Positions 8,733-15,913 of a stretch of 64,000 nt of DNA are shown here, piece after piece. Under the pieces are notes generated by a model that did not search any database, was not told where the DNA came from, and worked only from the letters and a program-made list of their open reading frames with translations. The position numbers were made by a program, and so were the translations under genes. The DNA comes from Bacillota bacterium (lineage in GTDB: Bacteria; Bacillota; Clostridia; Christensenellales; SZUA-584). The first letter of the stretch is position 1. Every line of letters begins with the position of its first letter. The stretch covers positions 1-64,000 of the forward strand of contig JAEWTL010000038.1 in NCBI GenBank assembly GCA_023459495.1, written 5' to 3'.

Positions 8733-9212
8733 TCTGCGAGGCTGACCGTCCCCATAGGTGACAGTTGATGACGGCTGTGACGGTTGTTTCCCTACCGGGA
8801 TTTCGGTGTCACAACTGTCATAACCGTCACTTCGCAGCCGGATCAACCGGCTTTTTCCGGTGTGGTTATATCGGTATTCAATACCGCCTTCGGCCAATAC
8901 CTCGTAATGCTGATTCAGCAGCTTCGTCACCGTGTTGGCTGCTGTTGTGGCGTCTTTCATATCAATGAGCAAATCTGTTGCACTCCCATGCCATTCGCCG
9001 CATCCCGCCATGAAGGTTACCACCCGGAAGATGAACTCCGGCGTTTCGTGCTTCCTCACATCCTCAGCGGTTTCACAGGAGATGCATTCCCATATACAAT
9101 TTTCAAACTGTAGAGTCAGTTCCATGTACTCCACATCCCGGCCGGTGATATACACCTTGGCGACATTGTCGGAACGCTTGTCCTTCTCCAGAACATATGT
9201 GGTATCCACAGT
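8706..9212 (-). pseudogene. C-terminal fragment of a RepA-like (AAA_25) helicase
   Basis: From about 9212 down to the stop at 8706 the translation resembles the C-terminal part of RepA-type AAA ATPases of mobilizable elements. Recognisable pieces are VDTTYVLEKDKRSDN, then ITGRDVEYMELTLQF, then a winged-helix-like tail. The Walker A half is absent. Upstream of 9212 the frame runs into antisense of the integrase, so the N-terminal part was lost by deletion. The stop codon overlaps the oriT. Confidence 0.65.
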
Positions 9213-9232
9213 CCCGTTGGAACGAGATTGGA

Positions 9233-9481
9233 AAGCCGGTGCGCCCTGCCAAACTGACCAGAAGCTATAAACAGGCCGCAGCAAAGGCCGGCTTTCCAAA
9301 GATGCGGCTGCACGACCTTCGACATACAGTCGTGACGTACTTAATTGAATCGGGTCTTTCTTCAAAGACCATACAAGAATTTGTTGGACACACAGATGCA
9401 CGCTTCACTCTGAAGCAATATGCACATGTCGTTAATGAAAGCAAGCGCAAAGTGATCAGTGACCTATATTTCGGAAAGTAA
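9233..9481 (+). pseudogene. C-terminal fragment of a tyrosine integrase
   Basis: The last 83 or so codons of a phage-type integrase survive. They contain HDLRHT (catalytic Arg and His of box II), then FVGHTDARFTLKQYAHV with the His/Trp-position His and the catalytic Tyr. The N-terminal arm-binding and core domains are missing. The open frame upstream of about 9233 does not resemble an integrase. It points to tRNA-Gln and ends 95 bp before attR, the normal place for the element's integrase. It cannot be active alone. Confidence 0.8.
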
Positions 9482-9485
9482 AATG

Positions 9486-9508
9486 TTTTGTGTCCAAAAT
9501 GTGTCCAG
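9486..9508. repeat. Right copy of the 23-bp terminal repeat
   Basis: It is identical to 282-304 and in the same orientation. It begins a few bases after the integrase stop codon and lies 68 bp inside attR. The left copy lies 114 bp inside attL. Confidence 0.5.
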
Positions 9509-9538
9509 TCACGGTATTTTTCAATATCTAGATAAGAG

Positions 9539-9570
9539 AAAACCCCGTAACCATCTTGGTTTCGGGGTTT
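9539..9570 (-). terminator. Element-borne terminator just downstream of tRNA-Gln
   Basis: AAACCCCG at 9540-9547 pairs with CGGGGTTT at 9563-9570, and an inner AACC/GGTT stem continues the hairpin. In the minus direction the stem is followed by a T-rich run. It would end both the integrase transcript and the tRNA transcript, replacing the host terminator displaced to 64-100. Confidence 0.7.
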
Positions 9571-9575
9571 GTCTC

Positions 9576-9598
9576 TGGCAGCGGAACTAGGATTCGAA
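9576..9598. repeat. attR within tRNA-Gln
   Basis: This copy of the 23-bp direct repeat also found at 146-168 forms the right boundary of the mobile element. Confidence 0.85.
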
Positions 9599-9649
9599 CC
9601 TAGACAATACGAGTCAGAGTCGTAGGTGCTACCGTTACACAATTCCGCT
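9576..9649 (-). tRNA. tRNA-Gln(CUG)
   Basis: The cloverleaf is complete: acceptor AGCGGAA/TTCCGCT, D arm GTG/CAC, anticodon stem TACGA/TCGTA with loop CTCTGAC (anticodon CTG), T stem CTAGG/CCTAG, discriminator G and an encoded CCA. Its last 23 bases are the attR repeat of the mobile element, so integration left the tRNA whole. It follows 6S RNA and tRNA-Val on the same strand. Confidence 0.95.
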
Positions 9650-9660
9650 ATATTAAATAA

Positions 9661-9836
9661 AGGTTATCCCATGGTGCCGTCCGCCAGGTTTTAACACCTG
9701 CCCCGAAAAGCAGGTGGGTGCACTGCCGTAACTTCTGCCATCCCGTCGATGCGGGCCCGACATCCGTGTCCGGACTCGCGCTCCCGTAAGAGTACTGTAG
9801 GTTTAAAACGCAAGCGTCATCGAACACCGCAGGATA
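9661..9836 (-). ncRNA. ssrS: 6S RNA candidate
   Basis: On the minus strand the 175 or so bases between tRNA-Val and tRNA-Gln form a long rod-like structure. The closing stem pairs ATCCTGCGGTG at the 5' end with CACCATGGGAT at the 3' end, ten of eleven positions. Then comes the GGTGTTCG segment seen in 6S RNAs, a central region with TTTTAAACCTACAGTACTC, and a CACCTGC/GCAGGTG inner hairpin. 6S RNA binds the sigma-A RNA polymerase holoenzyme as a promoter mimic in stationary phase. The call rests on structure and recognised segments, not on a covariance search. Confidence 0.72.
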
Positions 9837-9913
9837 TGGTGGGGTTAATTGGGCTCGAACCAACGACCTCTACGATGTCAACGTAGCGCTCTAACCAGCT
9901 GAGCTATAACCCC
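9837..9913 (-). tRNA. tRNA-Val(GAC)
   Basis: The 77-nt cloverleaf has acceptor GGGGTTA/TAACCCC, anticodon stem CTACG/CGTAG with loop TTGACAT (anticodon GAC), a T arm with TTCGAGC, discriminator A and an encoded CCA. It is the first gene of the apparent tRNA-Val/6S/tRNA-Gln unit. Confidence 0.95.
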
Positions 9914-9969
9914 CCAGAGCCGCATTACTATTATACACAAACATACTTTAAAATCAAGGGGTAAATTTA

Positions 9970-10632
9970 TCATTGCCGACCAAAAGGACACGCCGCCGCG
10001 CAGATGCCGCATACCGCACCGCGCCCGATATGCTGGTACTTTGTCTTCATCCAGCGCGAGCACAGGGCCGCGTCGACAAGCGCTTCGCGCGGCTTTTCCT
10101 TCGACCAAATTTCGCCCGTGATCGCACCGCAGGGACACGCAGCCACACAGGCGCGGCAGTTTCCGCACTGCGGGCTCAGTATCGCTCCGCTTTCCAGCTC
10201 CATGTCTGTGAGCACCGTGGCGAGCCTTACGCGCGGGCCAAAGTCTTTGGATACAAACAGCGCAGACCGTCCAATGAACCCGAGACCTGCCATATTCGCC
10301 GCAGTCTTGTGAGGAAAATCGCCCTCAAAACCGCTTTCACTCGTGGACTGGGACGCGGGGATGGCGCATGCCGCATAACCCACCCGCTGCAAAAGAATCA
10401 CACTTTTTAATGCACACTGGTCGAGGAAAGCGTTCACGGTACGGTAATGGTGGAAGTAACGGTACGTCGGACCGGCTTTCACTTCATCCATCACGTTGCT
10501 GGAGAGCCGCACGCCCAATGTAATGGCATACGGTGTGGCGGAGAACCTTTCCGGCAGCAGCCCGTGAAGGTCAGACGCGCCGAATATGTCAATACCCTCC
10601 TCGTCCATCCGCTTTTTAAGCTCCGCGATCAT
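9970..10632 (-). CDS. QueG-like double [4Fe-4S] protein
   Basis: The 220-residue protein ends in two ferredoxin-type cluster motifs: CGNCRACVAACP (Cys156, 159, 162, 166) and, with Cys191, CGICAAACP (Cys208, 211, 215). The segment GLGFIGRSALFVSKDFG is typical of the epoxyqueuosine reductase (QueG) fold. True QueG proteins are about 350 residues or more and bind cobalamin, so this is a short relative of unknown substrate, common in Clostridia. AGGAG precedes the ATG at 10632. It is transcribed away from the DUF4364 gene. Confidence 0.75.
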   Translation of the reverse strand: MIAELKKRMDEEGIDIFGASDLHGLLPERFSATPYAITLGVRLSSNVMDEVKAGPTYRYFHHYRTVNAFLDQCALKSVILLQRVGYAACAIPASQSTSESGFEGDFPHKTAANMAGLGFIGRSALFVSKDFGPRVRLATVLTDMELESGAILSPQCGNCRACVAACPCGAITGEIWSKEKPREALVDAALCSRWMKTKYQHIGRGAVCGICAAACPFGRQ

Positions 10633-10701
10633 GTATTCTCCTCAATATCTTGTTGTTTACAAAATAACCATACCATATTTACTGTACTCCTGCAAATATT
10701 G

Positions 10702-10710
10702 TGGTATAAT
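10702..10710 (+). promoter_or_regulatory. Extended -10 promoter for the DUF4364 gene
   Basis: TGGTATAAT is an extended -10 element (TGnTATAAT) 30 bp before the ATG at 10741. No good -35 lies upstream, which is normal for extended -10 promoters. Confidence 0.5.
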
Positions 10711-10740
10711 AAGTTGAACCAAGTCAGCGGGAGGCATCCC

Positions 10741-11259
10741 ATGCAGATTGAAGCGATTGCACAGAATAAACTGCTGATATTGTACCTGCTCCGGTCCATC
10801 AATATCTCACTCTCCGAGCTGCAGATATTACGTATTGTAACCGAGAACGGGTGGATCAATTACTTTGACATGAAAGAGTGCATGTTTGAGCTGATTGAAA
10901 ACAAACTCGTAGAGGAGCGTGAAACGCCCACGGGTACCTTTTTCACGATCTCCGAACTCGGACGCAACACGCTCTACTATTTCGAAAAAGAGCTTTTGGG
11001 TTCGCTACGCAAGTCCATCGACGCGTACTGTGAAGCCAACCGGAACGACCTGCGGCTGGAGACCGAGCTCTCAGCCGATTACGTCCGTATCGACGAAGGT
11101 GAATACAAGGTGATGCTCAAGGTGCTGGAAAACCAGATTCCCGTGTTTGAGCTCAACCTCGTCACCTATTCCAAGGACTCGGCGGAAGCTTTCATCAAGC
11201 GGTGGAAAGAAGTTGCGCCGAAGATTTACAAGAGTACCTACGACAGTTTAGCTGAATGA
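10741..11259 (+). CDS. DUF4364-family winged-helix protein
   Basis: The 172-residue protein begins MQIEAIAQNKLLILYLLR and matches the DUF4364 family of Clostridia. The N-terminal 80 or so residues look like a winged helix (ITENGWINYF-type segment, then a wing with TGTFFTISELGR). The C-terminal part is a mixed alpha/beta domain. It is probably a DNA-binding regulator, but its targets are not known. The ATG at 10741 follows GGGAGG. The frame is open further upstream, but that part overlaps the promoter. Confidence 0.8.
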   Translation: MQIEAIAQNKLLILYLLRSINISLSELQILRIVTENGWINYFDMKECMFELIENKLVEERETPTGTFFTISELGRNTLYYFEKELLGSLRKSIDAYCEANRNDLRLETELSADYVRIDEGEYKVMLKVLENQIPVFELNLVTYSKDSAEAFIKRWKEVAPKIYKSTYDSLAE

Positions 11260-11296
11260 CGGCAGGCATTAGTGCCTGCAACAACGAAAAAACGCA

Positions 11297-11327
11297 CGCC
11301 GGTGAATGTACATCGGCGTTTTATTTT
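11297..11327 (+). terminator. Terminator of the DUF4364 gene
   Basis: The stem CGCCG/CGGCG is extended by neighbouring A/T pairs and followed by TTTTATTTT. It lies 38 bp after the stop codon. Confidence 0.65.
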
Positions 11328-11500
11328 CAGCAGCTTTCAAGAGATTTCCCGTATGTTCGCCGCTTTCGGCACGAGCCTATAGGCTAAACCTTTTCACAGG
11401 CAATATCGATTTGCTTACATTTTTTAACGTTCATGCCGTGCTATTAAACAATATCCAGAATTTAATTGATAAATTTATCACAATCGGAATATATAGAGCT

Positions 11501-11528
11501 TTTCAACCCAGTGGCCAGATGTTATAAT
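11501..11528 (+). promoter_or_regulatory. Promoter of nfnAB
   Basis: TTCAAC at 11501-11506 and TATAAT at 11523-11528 are 16 bp apart, and TG one base before the -10 strengthens it. The start would fall about 40 bp before the GTG of nfnA. Confidence 0.55.
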
Positions 11529-11576
11529 GGTAATACCAAATGGGTTTCAAACTCTATTCATAAGGAGAAACTTGCA

Positions 11577-12407
11577 GTGTACACGATCCTGAAAAAACAA
11601 GTGCTCAGCCCACAGGTGAAGCTGATGATGATCGACGCGCCGCTGATTGCCAAAAAGGCGATGCCCGGCCAGTTCATCATTCTGCGCGTCAGCGAGAACG
11701 GCGAGCGCATCCCGCTCACTATCGCGGACTACGACCGCGAAGCCGGCACAGTCACAATCATATTCCAGGAAGTCGGCAAGACCACCATGGAACTCGGAAT
11801 GCTAAACGAAGGCGACAGCCTGCATGATTTCGTAGGCCCGCTTGGAAAGCCCTCTCACTTCGACAGCAGCGTAAAGAAAGCCGCGGTCATCGGCGGCGGC
11901 CTTGGCACAGCCATCGCGTATCCGCAGGCCAAGATGCTGCACAGCATGGGCGTATCCGTGACCAGCATCATCGGTTTCCGCAACGAGGAATTGATCCTGC
12001 TTGAAAAGGAAGTCGGCGCGGTGTCGGACAAGCTGCTTGTCATGACGGACGACGGCAGCAACGGCAACAAGGGCTTTGTCACCGACGCGCTGAAAGCCGA
12101 AATCGAAGCAGGCGAAAAGTTCGACGTCGTCATCGCGATCGGTCCGCTGATCATGATGAAATTTGTGTCGAAGCTGACCAAAGAATACGGCATCAAAACC
12201 ATCGTCAGCATGAACCCGATCATGATCGACGGCACGGGCATGTGCGGCGGCTGCCGCGTCACCGTGGGCGGCAAGACGCAATTTGCGTGCGTGGACGGTC
12301 CGGACTTTGACGGCCACGAGGTGGATTTTGACGAAGCGATCCGTCGCTCCGGCATGTATAAGAAGCAGGAAGGCGATTCCTGCAACCTGTTCAAAGGGGT
12401 GAAGTAA
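11577..12407 (+). CDS. nfnA: NfnA: NADH-dependent ferredoxin:NADP+ oxidoreductase, small subunit
   Basis: The 276-residue FAD/NAD(H)-binding protein is of the ferredoxin-NADP reductase/PyrK type. The FAD domain contains PGQFIILRV and RIPLTI. The nucleotide-binding domain carries GGGLGTAIAYPQAK. Cysteines for the [2Fe-2S] cluster lie in MCGGCRVTVGG and QFACVDGP. The start is a GTG at 11577, nine bases after AAGGAGA; no ATG fits. With NfnB it couples NADH plus reduced ferredoxin to NADP+ reduction by flavin-based bifurcation. The stop and the nfnB start are one base apart. Confidence 0.88.
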   Translation: MYTILKKQVLSPQVKLMMIDAPLIAKKAMPGQFIILRVSENGERIPLTIADYDREAGTVTIIFQEVGKTTMELGMLNEGDSLHDFVGPLGKPSHFDSSVKKAAVIGGGLGTAIAYPQAKMLHSMGVSVTSIIGFRNEELILLEKEVGAVSDKLLVMTDDGSNGNKGFVTDALKAEIEAGEKFDVVIAIGPLIMMKFVSKLTKEYGIKTIVSMNPIMIDGTGMCGGCRVTVGGKTQFACVDGPDFDGHEVDFDEAIRRSGMYKKQEGDSCNLFKGVK

Positions 12408-12408
12408 T

Positions 12409-13806
12409 ATGGCAACACGCAACATGGATCCGAAGAAGACAGCGATACCCGAACAGGACCCGAAGGTGCGCGCAGCGAACTTTTCCGAGGTCGCCTTGGG
12501 ATACACCGAGGAAATGGCGGTCAACGAAGCGGCGCGCTGCCTGCACTGCAAGAACCAGCCGTGCGTCAGCGGCTGCCCGGTCAACGTGCAGATTCCTGAC
12601 TTCATCGGCCTGATCTCCGAAGGCAAATACGTCGAAGCGTACGATAAGATTCGTGAGACCAACGGCCTGCCCGCAGTATGCGGACGCGTGTGTCCGCAGG
12701 AATCGCAGTGCGAGGAGCGCTGCGTGCGCGGCATCAAGGGCGAACCGGTCGGCATTGGCCGTCTGGAACGCTTTGCGGCGGACTATGCGATCGCCAAGGG
12801 CGCGAAGGCGTCGGAATGCGCTGCACCCACCGGCAAGAAAGCGGCGGTCATCGGCTCCGGCCCGGCTGGCCTCACCTGCGCGGCGGACCTTGCCAAAGCC
12901 GGCGTGGACGTGACGGTTTTCGAAGCGTTCCATACGGCGGGCGGCGTGCTGGTATACGGCATCCCCGAGTTCCGTCTGCCCAAAGCGCTGGTACAGAAGG
13001 AAGTGGACGCGCTCAAGGCCATGGGCGTTAAGATCGAGACCAACATGGTTATGGGCCGGGTGCTCACCATCGACGATTTAAAGTCCATGGGCTTTGAAAC
13101 CATTTTCATCGGCACGGGCGCAGGGCTTCCCAGCTTCATGCGCATTCCGGGCGAGAACCTGAACGGCGTTTACTCCGCCAACGAGTTTCTGACCCGCATC
13201 AACCTGATGAAGGGTTACAAGTTCCCCGAAGCCGACACCCCGGTGATCCGCCACCAGAAGGTCGCGGTAATCGGCGGCGGCAACGTGGCCATGGATGCGG
13301 CACGCTGCGCCAAGCGCCTCGGCGCGGAGGACGTGTACGTCGTCTACCGCCGCAGCGAGGCCGAGATGCCTGCGCGTACTGAGGAAGTGCACCATGCCAA
13401 AGAAGAGGGCATCATCTTCCAGTTCCTCGTCAACCCGACGGAAATCAAAGGCGACGACAAGGGCAACGTCATCAGCATGACGCTGCAGAAGATGGAGCTC
13501 GGCGAACCCGACGCTTCGGGCCGCCGCAGGCCGGTTCCGGTAGAAGGCAGCGAGTACGACATCGACGTGGACGCGGTGATCGTGGCGGTGGGCACCTCGC
13601 CCAACCCGCTGATGCGCGAAACCACGCCGGGCCTTGCGACACAGAAGTGGGGCGGCATCATCGTGGACGAAGAAACCGCAGCCACCTCCCTGCCGGGCGT
13701 ATACGCGGGCGGCGACGCGGTCTCCGGTGCAGCCACCGTCATCCTCGCCATGGGCGCGGGCAAGACGGCTGCCAAGGCCATGCTGGAGTATATGGGGATA
13801 AAGTAA
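12409..13806 (+). CDS. nfnB: NfnB: bifurcating ferredoxin:NADP+ oxidoreductase large subunit (GltD-like)
   Basis: The 465-residue protein has the glutamate-synthase small-subunit architecture. N-terminal [4Fe-4S] cysteines are in CLHCKNQPCVSGCPVN and CGRVCPQESQCEERC. An FAD motif GSGPAGLTCAADLAK (about residue 145) and an NADP-binding GGGNVAMDAARCAKRLG (about residue 288) follow. The protein is often labelled GltA, but pairing with nfnA shows the Nfn complex, an anaerobe's source of NADPH. Its last 73 bp are repeated at 14317-14389. Confidence 0.9.
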   Translation: MATRNMDPKKTAIPEQDPKVRAANFSEVALGYTEEMAVNEAARCLHCKNQPCVSGCPVNVQIPDFIGLISEGKYVEAYDKIRETNGLPAVCGRVCPQESQCEERCVRGIKGEPVGIGRLERFAADYAIAKGAKASECAAPTGKKAAVIGSGPAGLTCAADLAKAGVDVTVFEAFHTAGGVLVYGIPEFRLPKALVQKEVDALKAMGVKIETNMVMGRVLTIDDLKSMGFETIFIGTGAGLPSFMRIPGENLNGVYSANEFLTRINLMKGYKFPEADTPVIRHQKVAVIGGGNVAMDAARCAKRLGAEDVYVVYRRSEAEMPARTEEVHHAKEEGIIFQFLVNPTEIKGDDKGNVISMTLQKMELGEPDASGRRRPVPVEGSEYDIDVDAVIVAVGTSPNPLMRETTPGLATQKWGGIIVDEETAATSLPGVYAGGDAVSGAATVILAMGAGKTAAKAMLEYMGIK

Positions 13807-13824
13807 GAATAGCTTGTCAATTTA

Positions 13825-13866
13825 AAAGCGGCTGATATGCCCGAGTACGGATATATCAGCCGCTTT
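13825..13866. terminator. nfnAB terminator
   Basis: A perfect 14-bp stem, AAAGCGGCTGATAT at 13825-13838 with its complement at 13853-13866, is followed by an A/T-rich tract. It separates nfnB from the convergent lipoprotein gene and can work in both directions. Confidence 0.8.
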
Positions 13867-13883
13867 ATTATTTGCACAAATGC

Positions 13884-14222
13884 TTAGTCCTCAATCACTT
13901 TAGCTTCACCATCTTCAAAATAGATCAGCTCAAGAATGGGTTTTAAGTCGTCACCCGTGGGAACCCCATCCGGCCATAGTCCGTCCTCATCAAGCACCTC
14001 AAATACTGTTTCTGGATTCATATTGCTCTCGTCAATAATAGTAGTATCTGGATGCATTACGTTGTGCGCGTTGATCCCCGTTGCAATAGTCATAGCATTG
14101 GCCAGATCTACCTTTTTATCAGCGTATTCACTTATGCTTTGGCTTTTGGGGAAGCAGGCCGAAAGGGAGACAGCTAAAAAGCATACCAAAACCAGTACAA
14201 TAATCAGCGATTTCTTTCTCAT
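13884..14222 (-). CDS. Small putative lipoprotein
   Basis: The 112-residue protein has a lipoprotein signal peptide: MRKKS, a hydrophobic stretch, then the lipobox LSAC with Cys23 as the lipid anchor. The mature part is acidic and contains no family I recognise. It sits between the end of nfnB and a partial copy of that end, so it may have arrived together with the duplication. GAGGAGCG lies ahead of the ATG. Confidence 0.65.
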   Translation of the reverse strand: MRKKSLIIVLVLVCFLAVSLSACFPKSQSISEYADKKVDLANAMTIATGINAHNVMHPDTTIIDESNMNPETVFEVLDEDGLWPDGVPTGDDLKPILELIYFEDGEAKVIED

Positions 14223-14316
14223 GAAGCGCTCCTCGTTAGTTAGATTCTACATAAAGTTAGTATCATCATCCATCCTCACCATTCGACATGGGTGTACAAA
14301 TTTCCTTCAAGTAATT

Positions 14317-14389
14317 CACCGTTATCATCGCCATGGGCGCGGGCAAGACGGCTGCCAAGGCCATGCTGGAGTATATGGGAATAAAATTA
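14317..14389 (+). repeat. Duplicate of the nfnB 3' end
   Basis: These 73 bp match 13734-13806, the last 24 codons of nfnB, with about five differences. The copy has lost the stop codon (TTA for TAA) and has no upstream part of the gene. The two copies flank the lipoprotein gene as direct repeats. Confidence 0.85.
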
Positions 14390-14466
14390 GAGAGGCCGGG
14401 TCTCCCAGAGATTACAGGTCTTTGCTTTACTAATTAAAAACTTCACGACTTGTCCATAAAGCCTTT

Positions 14467-15147
14467 TCATATCTCCCAAACTACCTCACAAAACAATAAC
14501 TCCCTAAATACAATACGAACAAGTATGGTGGTGCTTTGATGTACGTAATATCGATAGTTTTTTTCCTGAACCGTTATCCATGAATTACCACATTCAACTT
14601 GCCTTTGCATAAGTCTACTACCAACTTCTGGCCAAACGGTATCACGGATAGGTAAATTAAAACTTTCAATCTCTTTGTTAGTTAAGAGATAGTTTGGTTT
14701 ATAAGCGCAAATACTTGGCTTTTCTGAAAGTTTCATTCCCAAATCATAAAAAACATGTCCAATAGCATGCTTTAGAACAATATTTTTAATTCTATTGTGT
14801 TCAGGTTTAAAATATTGTTTTCCGCTCTCATCCACTAATAGACTGGCAAAGAGCCTTTCCTCTATTGCGGAGGAATGCTCAATAATCCTATTAATGTGTT
14901 CTCGTTCAAAATTACCTGTTCCGTTTTCCATTCCCTTTATCCATTCAATTAAAACAGCTACATACTCTTCATCTAATGAAAAAGCTTGATTACATTTCAG
15001 GCATGCTGGGACGGTATAAAGATTTTCTGGATATGGCATATCAAGAAAGACCCTTGATGGTATATGATTTCTGGTCTCCTCTGATTTATCGCAGTATATA
15101 CATCCACCTCTTAATCGTTCATCACTAAAGTCTTTATATACTTTCAA
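14467..15147 (-). CDS. HNH/treble-clef nuclease-like protein
   Basis: The 226-residue protein has zinc-finger residues of the HNH fold: Cys16-x2-Cys19, His28 in RNHIPSR, and Cys49-x2-Cys52-Asn53. The C-terminal two thirds match nothing I recognise. The DNA is far more AT-rich than the surrounding core. The leftmost start is TTG at 15147 with no good ribosome binding site. A TATAAT (complement of 15159-15164) lies about 12 bases ahead, so the transcript may be almost leaderless. It lies 58 bp downstream of the membrane-protein gene at 15206-15805 on the same strand. Confidence 0.65.
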   Translation of the reverse strand: MKVYKDFSDERLRGGCIYCDKSEETRNHIPSRVFLDMPYPENLYTVPACLKCNQAFSLDEEYVAVLIEWIKGMENGTGNFEREHINRIIEHSSAIEERLFASLLVDESGKQYFKPEHNRIKNIVLKHAIGHVFYDLGMKLSEKPSICAYKPNYLLTNKEIESFNLPIRDTVWPEVGSRLMQRQVECGNSWITVQEKNYRYYVHQSTTILVRIVFRELLFCEVVWEI

Positions 15148-15205
15148 TTGTAAATCACATTATATTTACTCTTAATAATTGATTCTTGTATTTATTCAGT
15201 ATCAA

Positions 15206-15805
15206 CTATTTATTATCAACTTTTTCTAATGTAATTTCTTGTTTTGGTGTTGAATGTGTTGACTTTATAATATAAACAGAATATATCGCAACAACCGTTA
15301 ATGAGGAAAGAGCAATAATAACTTTTATAATAATCTTATCCGGAAATAATTCAAATAAATTACATATAGAATATATAATTAGGACGAACCACATAAAAAC
15401 CACAAAATCACTTAATGCAATTGCTAATTTTGACACAGAATATTTTTTTGCACTTAAAATCATAGGTTTCTTTATTTGCATAGGTTCTTCTTTTGAAAAC
15501 AAGTCAATTTTTAACGATTTTTCAAGAGATATAACTTTTGATTCCCAATTCTCCTGCCACCTTTTACTGCCCCGATTTGCTAACGTCCAAACCATAGAAC
15601 AAATAAAACCAAAACACGCTATGATAACCGATAATGTCTTGCTATTATTAATTAATGAAGCAAACGCTATAAAAGAAGCAGCAATGAAACCCCAAAAGAA
15701 TAAAGAACGTTGCCAGAATAAATTGATTTCAAGTTTCCTTGTTTCTAGGCTGAATTCATATTGCTTATATTTGGTAATAATATCATTCTTTTTTGCTCTT
15801 ATCAT
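15206..15805 (-). CDS. Four-TM membrane protein, SLATT/RipA-like
   Basis: The 199-residue protein has a charged N terminus (KYKQYEFSLETRKLE) and hydrophobic segments at about 32-52, 57-75, 125-150 and 155-178. Between the two pairs lies an amphipathic cytoplasmic stretch, SKRWQENWESKVISLEKSLK. This plan resembles SLATT-type and RipA-type oligomeric membrane proteins, often found as pore-forming effectors beside nucleotide-sensing or nuclease genes. That similarity is my impression. It is AT-rich, sits upstream of the HNH gene on the same strand, and has GAGGT before the ATG. Confidence 0.55.
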   Translation of the reverse strand: MIRAKKNDIITKYKQYEFSLETRKLEINLFWQRSLFFWGFIAASFIAFASLINNSKTLSVIIACFGFICSMVWTLANRGSKRWQENWESKVISLEKSLKIDLFSKEEPMQIKKPMILSAKKYSVSKLAIALSDFVVFMWFVLIIYSICNLFELFPDKIIIKVIIALSSLTVVAIYSVYIIKSTHSTPKQEITLEKVDNK

Positions 15806-15840
15806 TCATTATACCTCGTAATATAGCTTCCTCTTTTACT

Positions 15841-15884
15841 ATTCGATAAATATATACAAATCCCTTGCAAATACAGTAAAAAGC
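15841..15884 (-). promoter_or_regulatory. Copy A of a conserved upstream box
   Basis: On the plus strand it reads ATTCGATAAATATATACAAA and ends in ATACAGTAAAAAGC. Closely similar boxes lie at 16375-16418 and 17465-17500, each ahead of a minus-strand gene. This one starts 36 bp upstream of the membrane-protein ATG at 15805. It may be a shared promoter or a dispersed repeat. Confidence 0.5.
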
Positions 15885-15913
15885 CTTCTCCCTTTGGAAA
15901 AGAACAGTTTGGA

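Larger units (their letters stand above)
146..9598. mobile_element. Decayed integrative mobilizable element in tRNA-Gln, with sugar-utilisation cargo
   Basis: The same 23 bp, beginning TGGCAGCGGAACTAGG, occurs at 146-168 and again at 9576-9598, where it forms the 3' end of tRNA-Gln. This is the usual attL/attR signature of a tyrosine-recombinase element using a tRNA gene. Between the copies are a MobV relaxase with a frameshift, a MobV-type oriT, the C-terminal part of a RepA-like helicase and the C-terminal part of an integrase pointing at attR. The cargo (308-7425) is much more AT-rich than the flanking chromosome. With integrase and helicase truncated and the relaxase broken, it is probably immobile unless helped in trans. 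Confidence 0.85.
11260..11576. other. 317-bp spacer with a terminator and the nfn promoter
   Basis: The left part holds a rho-independent terminator for the DUF4364 gene: CGCCG at 11297-11301, CGGCG at 11314-11318, then TTTTATTTT. The right part holds the nfnA promoter. The middle (about 11335-11490) is AT-rich, and no gene or RNA is recognised there. Confidence 0.6.

Noticed and set aside
10447..10740. N-terminal extension of the DUF4364 protein
   Set aside because: The extension overlaps the divergent Fe-S gene and the promoter. The ATG at 10741 has the ribosome binding site and the family's N terminus.
12653..13145. Several overlapping frames in both strands of nfnB
   Set aside because: They are out-of-frame shadows of a conserved GC-rich gene.
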